From contig JAISDQ010000020.1 in assembly GCA_031264605.1 (NCBI GenBank), positions 1 to 10,675 on the forward strand: 10,675 nucleotides of DNA. Direction: 5' to 3'. Below the pieces are notes generated by a model. It was given only the letters and a program-made list of their open reading frames with translations. It was not told the DNA's origin and did not search any database. The translations under genes were made by a program, and so were the position numbers. Origin of the DNA: Synergistaceae bacterium. GTDB taxonomy: Bacteria; Synergistota; Synergistia; Synergistales; Synergistaceae. The first letter of the stretch is position 1. The number at the start of each line of letters is the position of its first letter. This document shows positions 6,901-10,675 of this stretch, piece after piece.

Positions 6901-7208
6901 AGCAGTGGATCGGCGTCGTGAACCTGTCGGCGGAAATACCCGGCGCGGCCAGCCTGAAAGACAGGAGACAGGTGACCAGGTCGCTCTCCGAAAGGCTGAA
7001 GAGGCATTTTAACGTTTCGTGCGCGGATCTTGGGCCGGGTGAGACGTGGAACCGGGCCGATATCGCGGCCGTGTTCGTGAGTTCCTCTTATCAGGAGGCC
7101 GAGACCCGCAAGGAACAGTGTCTCGAGTTTCTGAGCAAGGCGGAGGACGAGGGCGAATTTGCCATTCTCGGCGTGAAACACGAGGTATTTGCCTATGGCG
7201 ACTTTTAG
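6897..7208 (+). CDS. DUF503 (YlxP-like) protein
   Basis: A 103-residue protein of the DUF503 family, recognised by its start (GVVNLSAEIPGAASLKDRRQ) with the characteristic SLKDRR motif, the mid-region NVSCADLGPGETWNRADIA, and its fixed place between infB and rbfA, where Bacillus carries ylxP. It has a ferredoxin-like alternation of strands and helices and no membrane segment. Its biochemical function is not settled; the constant neighbourhood points to ribosome assembly or translation. The start codon overlaps the infB stop (ATGA), so translation is likely coupled to infB. Confidence 0.88.
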   Translation: MKQWIGVVNLSAEIPGAASLKDRRQVTRSLSERLKRHFNVSCADLGPGETWNRADIAAVFVSSSYQEAETRKEQCLEFLSKAEDEGEFAILGVKHEVFAYGDF

Positions 7209-7554
7209 GATAGAGCGGCTGAACAGAGAATTCCTGCGCGATATAGCGGACATCGTCTCGAACAGGCTTAAAGACGAACGCCTGAAGGGTGCGGTGTTCA
7301 CCCGCGTCGACTGTTCCCGCGATTTGAGCCACGCTAAAGTTTACTTCACCGTCATGGACTGTTCCTCGGCGGATATGACAGAATCGGCGCTCGCTTCCTG
7401 CGCGGGGCGCATAAGGGGATTTCTGGGCCGCGACATGCACATCAGGCAGATACCCGAACTTCATTTTGTATTCGACACTTCGGAGCGCAAGGCGAGGGAA
7501 ATTGACGCGCTCATAGACCGCGTAATAAAAGAGGATTCGCTTGGAAAAACATAG
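7195..7554 (+). CDS. rbfA: Ribosome-binding factor A
   Basis: RbfA binds the 30S subunit near the 5' helix of 16S rRNA and assists late maturation, notably at low temperature. The 119-residue product shows the single KH-like domain: RIERLNREFLRDIADIVSNR at the start, then FTRVDCSRDLSHAKVYFTVM (about 35-54), and the closing IRQIPELHFVFDTSERKARE, with the usual P-E-L-x-F element. ATG 7195 has GAGG at 7182-7185 nine bases upstream and overlaps the DUF503 gene by 14 bases; a TTG six bases earlier is less well placed. Confidence 0.95.
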   Translation: MATFRIERLNREFLRDIADIVSNRLKDERLKGAVFTRVDCSRDLSHAKVYFTVMDCSSADMTESALASCAGRIRGFLGRDMHIRQIPELHFVFDTSERKAREIDALIDRVIKEDSLGKT

Positions 7555-8557
7555 AAACACGATCGAAAAAATCATCGGCATCCTGAATTCGTCGGACGCG
7601 TGGCTGGTATTGAGCCATGAGAAGCCGGACGGAGACACCCTTGGCAGTGGGGTTGCCTTGGCGCGCGTCGGACTGCGGCTTTCCAAAAGGGTGATTTACG
7701 CGTGTCCGGATTCGTGCCCGGCGAGATATTCCTTCCTGTTCGACGGCCTCGATTTGCGGCTCACGGATAGCCCGCCGGAAGATTTCCCCGGCCATAAAGG
7801 CGCCGTGATATGCGTCGACACCAGCACCGCGGCCCGCACGTTTTCTCGGGTGGGTTCGCGCGGTTTCGCGTGTCCTCTGATAAATATCGATCATCACGCG
7901 GACAATGAACGGTTTGGCGACGTCGCCTGGATAGAGCCGATGGCCTCGGCGACCGGCGAGATGATCACGGAATTGATATCGGAATCAGGATGGGGCCTCC
8001 AAAAAGACGAGGCCGAGGCCCTTTACGCGGCCGTGGTATCCGACAACGGAGGCTTCAGTTTCCAATCGACGACGCTCAAAAGTCATGCCGTGGCGATGAC
8101 GCTCATCGAGGCGGGCGTTTCTCCGAACAGGATATCGGAAGAACTGGACTCGAACCTGTCGGCCGGCATCCTGAACCTTTGGGGGAGGGCTATGATGCGG
8201 ACCGCCGTCTTCGCGGACGGCGGATGCGCCGTTTTTTGGCTTTCCTCCGAAGATTTTTCCGAGACCGCGACCACGCGCGACTGCACTGAGAACCTGGTCA
8301 ATTTTCTTCTCAGGATAAAAGGGGTGAAGATGGTCGCCCTGTGCAGCGAACTTTCCGAATCCGGAGAGGAAAAAAGCGTCAAGGTATCACTGCGCGCGCG
8401 GATGCCCTTCAACGCTCGCGAAGTAGCGGCGATTTTCGGCGGCGGCGGCCATAACCTCGCTTCCGGATGTATTTTGAACGCCGGTATTTCGGAGGCGGTA
8501 TCTCTGGTGCGGAAAGAGATGACGAAGCATGTTTCAAGGTTTCCTTCCGATATATAA
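7541..8557 (+). CDS. nrnA: DHH/DHHA1 phosphoesterase, bifunctional nanoRNase and pAp phosphatase type
   Basis: Proteins of this type degrade two- to five-base RNA fragments and often 3'-phosphoadenosine 5'-phosphate in the cytoplasm. The 338-residue product has the DHH motifs in order: SHEKPDGDTLGS with D30 and D32, CVDTS with D93, DHH at 117-119, and VVSDNGGFSF with D168, followed by the DHHA1 substrate-binding end with GGGGHNLASGC (300-310). The usual DTG of motif IV reads DNG here, but the metal-binding aspartate is kept. The start is TTG at 7541, with GAGG at 7531-7534 six bases upstream, overlapping rbfA by 14 bases. A place between rbfA and truB is common in Clostridia and Synergistota-like genomes. 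Activity on c-di-AMP or pGpG products is possible but not shown by sequence. Confidence 0.9.
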   Translation: MEKHRNTIEKIIGILNSSDAWLVLSHEKPDGDTLGSGVALARVGLRLSKRVIYACPDSCPARYSFLFDGLDLRLTDSPPEDFPGHKGAVICVDTSTAARTFSRVGSRGFACPLINIDHHADNERFGDVAWIEPMASATGEMITELISESGWGLQKDEAEALYAAVVSDNGGFSFQSTTLKSHAVAMTLIEAGVSPNRISEELDSNLSAGILNLWGRAMMRTAVFADGGCAVFWLSSEDFSETATTRDCTENLVNFLLRIKGVKMVALCSELSESGEEKSVKVSLRARMPFNAREVAAIFGGGGHNLASGCILNAGISEAVSLVRKEMTKHVSRFPSDI

Positions 8558-9470
8558 ACCCGTAGGCTTGCGAAGCTCCGTATGCGTTGAAAAAGTGAAA
8601 CGGATACTCGGGAAGAAGACGAAAGTCGGACATGGCGGAACGCTCGACTCTTCCGCCGAAGGCGTCCTCGTCATATTGCTGGGCGCTTCGACCCGGCTTT
8701 CGGAGTATGTCATGAAGATGCCCAAAATCTACAGGGCGGCGCTGAAACTCGGCTCGGAGACGACGACGTGCGACTATACGGGCGACGTGACCGCGACTGG
8801 AGACGCCCGAAATATACGCGAATCCGACATCGACTCGCTCATCCCGCGTTTTTTGGGATGGAGGATGCAGGCGCCGCCGGATATATCGGCCATACACGTC
8901 AACGGGCGAAGGGCGCATAAGATCAGCAGGGCGGGCGAAATCCCCGATTTAGCCCAGCGTCCCGTGTTTATAGAGCGCGTGCGCCGGGAAGGCCCGATAT
9001 CGCCCGAAGGAGAATTGAGTTTGACCATAAACTGCGGCAAAGGCGTCTATGTACGGGCGATAGCGCGGGATATGGGGAGAGTCCTCGGCTGCCGCGCTCA
9101 TATCGCGGCGCTCACCAGGCTGGCGATAGGCCCTTTCTCGTTGAAGAATGCCCTGCGCGTGGACGGGGATTTTTCAGTCCGGCGGGACGTGATAGCGTCC
9201 GCCGTATTTCCTCCCGAATCGCTGGGGAGCTATCTGCCTCTTTATTCGGCCGGGGAAAACGACTCTTCGAAGCTGGCGAACGGGCGGACGATAATGTTTT
9301 CCGGCCTCAGGCGCGAGACTTGCGGAGCGCGCTGCCCCGGCGAAACCGTAATGATATCGAGGCGGAACGCGGCGACCGTCGGTACTGTCGGCAGAGTCGA
9401 CGGGAGAGCGGCGGTGAAGCCCGAGATCAACATAAGCGAGGCAGACCGCCCGGAGGGCGGGGCGTCATGA
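8529..9470 (+). CDS. truB: tRNA pseudouridine-55 synthase
   Basis: TruB converts uridine 55 in the T-arm of tRNAs to pseudouridine. The 313-residue protein contains the catalytic loop VGHGGTLDSSAEGVL with the nucleophile D40, the substrate-side motif around YRAALKLGSETTTCDYTGDV (from about 69), QAPPDISAIHVNGRRAHKIS (about 114-133) and KGVYVRAIARDMG (171-183). The last 80 or so residues look like the C-terminal PUA-like RNA-binding domain. ATG 8529 lies inside the 3' end of nrnA (29-base overlap) with only a weak A/G-rich ribosome site, so coupling to nrnA is likely. The stop overlaps the ribF start as ATGA. Confidence 0.95.
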   Translation: MFQGFLPIYKPVGLRSSVCVEKVKRILGKKTKVGHGGTLDSSAEGVLVILLGASTRLSEYVMKMPKIYRAALKLGSETTTCDYTGDVTATGDARNIRESDIDSLIPRFLGWRMQAPPDISAIHVNGRRAHKISRAGEIPDLAQRPVFIERVRREGPISPEGELSLTINCGKGVYVRAIARDMGRVLGCRAHIAALTRLAIGPFSLKNALRVDGDFSVRRDVIASAVFPPESLGSYLPLYSAGENDSSKLANGRTIMFSGLRRETCGARCPGETVMISRRNAATVGTVGRVDGRAAVKPEINISEADRPEGGAS

Positions 9471-10408
9471 TAACGGCGATCGGGGCCTTCGACGGTTTCC
9501 ATAAAGGCCATCAGGCTCTGCTGAACCGCGCCCGAACCATAGCCGCCGGCGCGCGCCGCGCTTGGGGAGCGGTCACTTTCGCGCAGCACCCCGATAAATT
9601 GCTTTCTCCGCAAAAAGAGTTTAAAGTTTTGTACACCAAAAGAGAACGGCGAATCCTGGAGCGTTTTTTCTCGATTCCGCAAGTTCGCGAAATCGAATTT
9701 TCTCCGCGGTTCGCGAACATGTCCCCGGCTGAATTTCTGGATTTTATATCGGGCGAGTTCAGAGTGAGCGGGATAGTGGTGGGCGAAGGTTTCCGTTTTG
9801 GCAAAGACCGCTCGGGAACCACCGATTATCTGTCGGACGAATGCCCAGAACGGCGCTGGCCGCTAGGAGTCGTCCCGGCCGTGAACGACACTCTGGGAAA
9901 GCCGATCTCCAGCACATCCATAAGGGAGGCCGTTTCCGAGGGGAATACGCGTTACGCGTGGGAATCGCAGGGGCATCCGTATTTTTGCGCCGGCACGGTG
10001 GTTCACGGAAACGAGCGCGGCAGGACGATTGGATTCCCAACCGCCAATATAGAAACTGTCCCCGAGAAAGTCGGCGCGAGACGCGGAAGCTATGCCGCGA
10101 TGGTATTCGTGAACGGCCATTGGCGCGCGGGCGCGGCCAATATCGGCCTGAATCCCACTTTCGACGATGTCGGGGGGACGCGTTTCGAGGTGTTTCTGCT
10201 CGATTTCGAAGGCGACATTTACGGCAGTGAAATAGCCGTTTTTCTGCTGGAGCATATCAGGGACGAAAGGCGCTTCGGAAGCGTCGAAGAGTTGAAGGCA
10301 CAAATCAGCCAAAACGTTGCCGAAGTCCGAAAAATCGCCGAACGCTCACTGCGCCGCGAACATGTTTTATGGGAGAAATTACGCGAAACGCTGATTCGTG
10401 AGTCTTAA
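9467..10408 (+). CDS. ribF: Bifunctional riboflavin kinase/FAD synthetase
   Basis: RibF phosphorylates riboflavin to FMN and adenylylates FMN to FAD. The 313-residue protein has the N-terminal adenylyltransferase domain with GAFDGFHKGH (6-15), GEGFRFGKDRSG (106-117) and ISSTSIRE (147-154), then the flavokinase domain with GTVVHGNERGRTIGFPTANI (176-195), where the PTAN loop binds nucleotide, and LNPTF and DFEGDIYG further on. I start it at ATG 9467, which overlaps the truB stop and has GGAGGG at 9452-9457 nine bases upstream; an upstream in-frame extension to 9320 is arginine-rich and out of character. It is the last gene of the operon: rpsO and pnp, which often follow, are not present. Confidence 0.96.
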   Translation: MITAIGAFDGFHKGHQALLNRARTIAAGARRAWGAVTFAQHPDKLLSPQKEFKVLYTKRERRILERFFSIPQVREIEFSPRFANMSPAEFLDFISGEFRVSGIVVGEGFRFGKDRSGTTDYLSDECPERRWPLGVVPAVNDTLGKPISSTSIREAVSEGNTRYAWESQGHPYFCAGTVVHGNERGRTIGFPTANIETVPEKVGARRGSYAAMVFVNGHWRAGAANIGLNPTFDDVGGTRFEVFLLDFEGDIYGSEIAVFLLEHIRDERRFGSVEELKAQISQNVAEVRKIAERSLRREHVLWEKLRETLIRES

Positions 10409-10410
10409 AA

Positions 10411-10432
10411 CATCGTCCGGCGATGGTTATTT
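10411..10432. terminator. Short hairpin between convergent ribF and clpB, possible two-way terminator
   Basis: CATCG (10411-10415) pairs with CGATG (10421-10425) around a five-base loop. On the plus strand GTTATTT follows; on the minus strand the hairpin is followed by TTTT (complement of 10407-10410). The stem is only five base pairs, so efficiency is doubtful, but the spot between two converging genes fits. Confidence 0.4.
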
Positions 10433-10444
10433 CATTTACTCCTC

Positions 10445-10675
10445 TCAGACGTGCACCACTATTTCGTTACCCTGGTTTTCAACGTATATTTTCCCTCCGT
10501 CAGAGACCGCGTTCTTTATGATGTCCCTCGCGATGGCGTTTTCGATGTTTCTCTGGATGTAGCGTTTTATCGGGCGCGCGCCGTATACAGGGTCGTACGA
10601 GTTTTTGGCCACGGCCGTCATCGCTCCCGGAGTGACCTCCACGGAAATTTTTCGATCCGAAAGACGCCTCGCCAT
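10445..10675 (-). CDS. clpB: ATP-dependent chaperone ClpB, C-terminal fragment (5' end outside window)
   Basis: The last 76 codons of a gene reading leftward from the right edge, with TGA at 10445-10447. The product carries the end of the second AAA+ module: RRLSDRKISVEVTPGA, then YDPVYGARPIKRYIQRNIEN, which is the highly conserved C-terminal D2 small-domain motif of ClpB and related Clp ATPases (sensor-2-type GARP). ClpB works with DnaK to pull proteins out of aggregates. The Met at the window edge is internal, not the start. ClpC or ClpA end in similar motifs, but the YDPxYGARPxKRxIQ form followed by a short strand and no extension fits ClpB best. It converges on ribF with a gap of 36 bases. 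Confidence 0.88.
   Translation of the reverse strand: MARRLSDRKISVEVTPGAMTAVAKNSYDPVYGARPIKRYIQRNIENAIARDIIKNAVSDGGKIYVENQGNEIVVHV

Noticed and set aside
9320..9466. Extension of ribF upstream to 9320.
   Set aside because: The extra 49 residues are arginine-rich, overlap truB in another frame and precede the canonical RibF N-terminus at ATG 9467, which has its own ribosome site.
10411..10444. A further gene such as rpsO or a small RNA between ribF and clpB.
   Set aside because: The gap is only 36 bases and holds just a short hairpin; there is no room for a gene.

Overview
The window joins two unlike pieces of a bacterial chromosome. Positions 1 to about 2400 are an accessory stretch with broken or unrecognised genes. 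From about 2500 onward there is a tightly packed housekeeping operon for transcription, translation and ribosome maturation, followed by the end of a convergent chaperone gene. The gene order rimP-nusA-ylxR-L7Ae-infB-DUF503-rbfA-nrnA-truB-ribF is the Gram-positive-like version of this operon, with a DHH phosphoesterase between rbfA and truB as in many Clostridia. The G+C-rich codons, the short NusA with no C-terminal acidic repeats and the sequence style of IF2 and TruB suggest Synergistota. That placement is from memory and moderately sure at best; a deep Firmicutes lineage is the main alternative.

Positions 1-776 are clearly A+T-richer than the rest. They hold the 3' part of a cysteine-rich membrane protein whose start lies outside the window, and a short hydrophilic ORF that overlaps its end. 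Next comes a perfect Shine-Dalgarno sequence with no start codon behind it, then a short sequence resembling one end of an IS256-type insertion sequence. At this point composition changes to G+C-rich and a two-gene unit begins: a small conserved-looking protein of unknown function (819-1154) and a glycosyltransferase-like gene (1156-2366) interrupted by a single-base frameshift near 2105. This looks like a worn polysaccharide-locus fragment next to a recombination junction.

Positions 2367-2611 are non-coding. They hold a strong promoter (extended -10 at 2527-2532) and, just downstream of the predicted transcript start, a perfect 11-bp hairpin followed by six T residues (2559-2588). This is an attenuator in the position where NusA-dependent feedback control of this operon is known in other bacteria.

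Positions 2612-10408 are one transcription unit of ten genes, with most neighbours overlapping or nearly touching. RimP and RbfA mature the 30S subunit, NusA controls elongation and termination, YlxR and the L7Ae-like protein are RNA-binding accessory proteins, and IF2 starts translation. NrnA degrades nanoRNA, TruB makes pseudouridine 55 in tRNA, and RibF makes FMN and FAD. Three genes (nusA, ylxR, nrnA) appear to start with TTG. A short hairpin at 10411-10425 lies between ribF and the convergent 3' end of clpB, which runs off the right edge.

I found no rRNA or tRNA gene, CRISPR array or complete mobile element. The housekeeping part is ordinary. The points worth a second look are the accessory left end, its junction, and the leader of the rimP operon.
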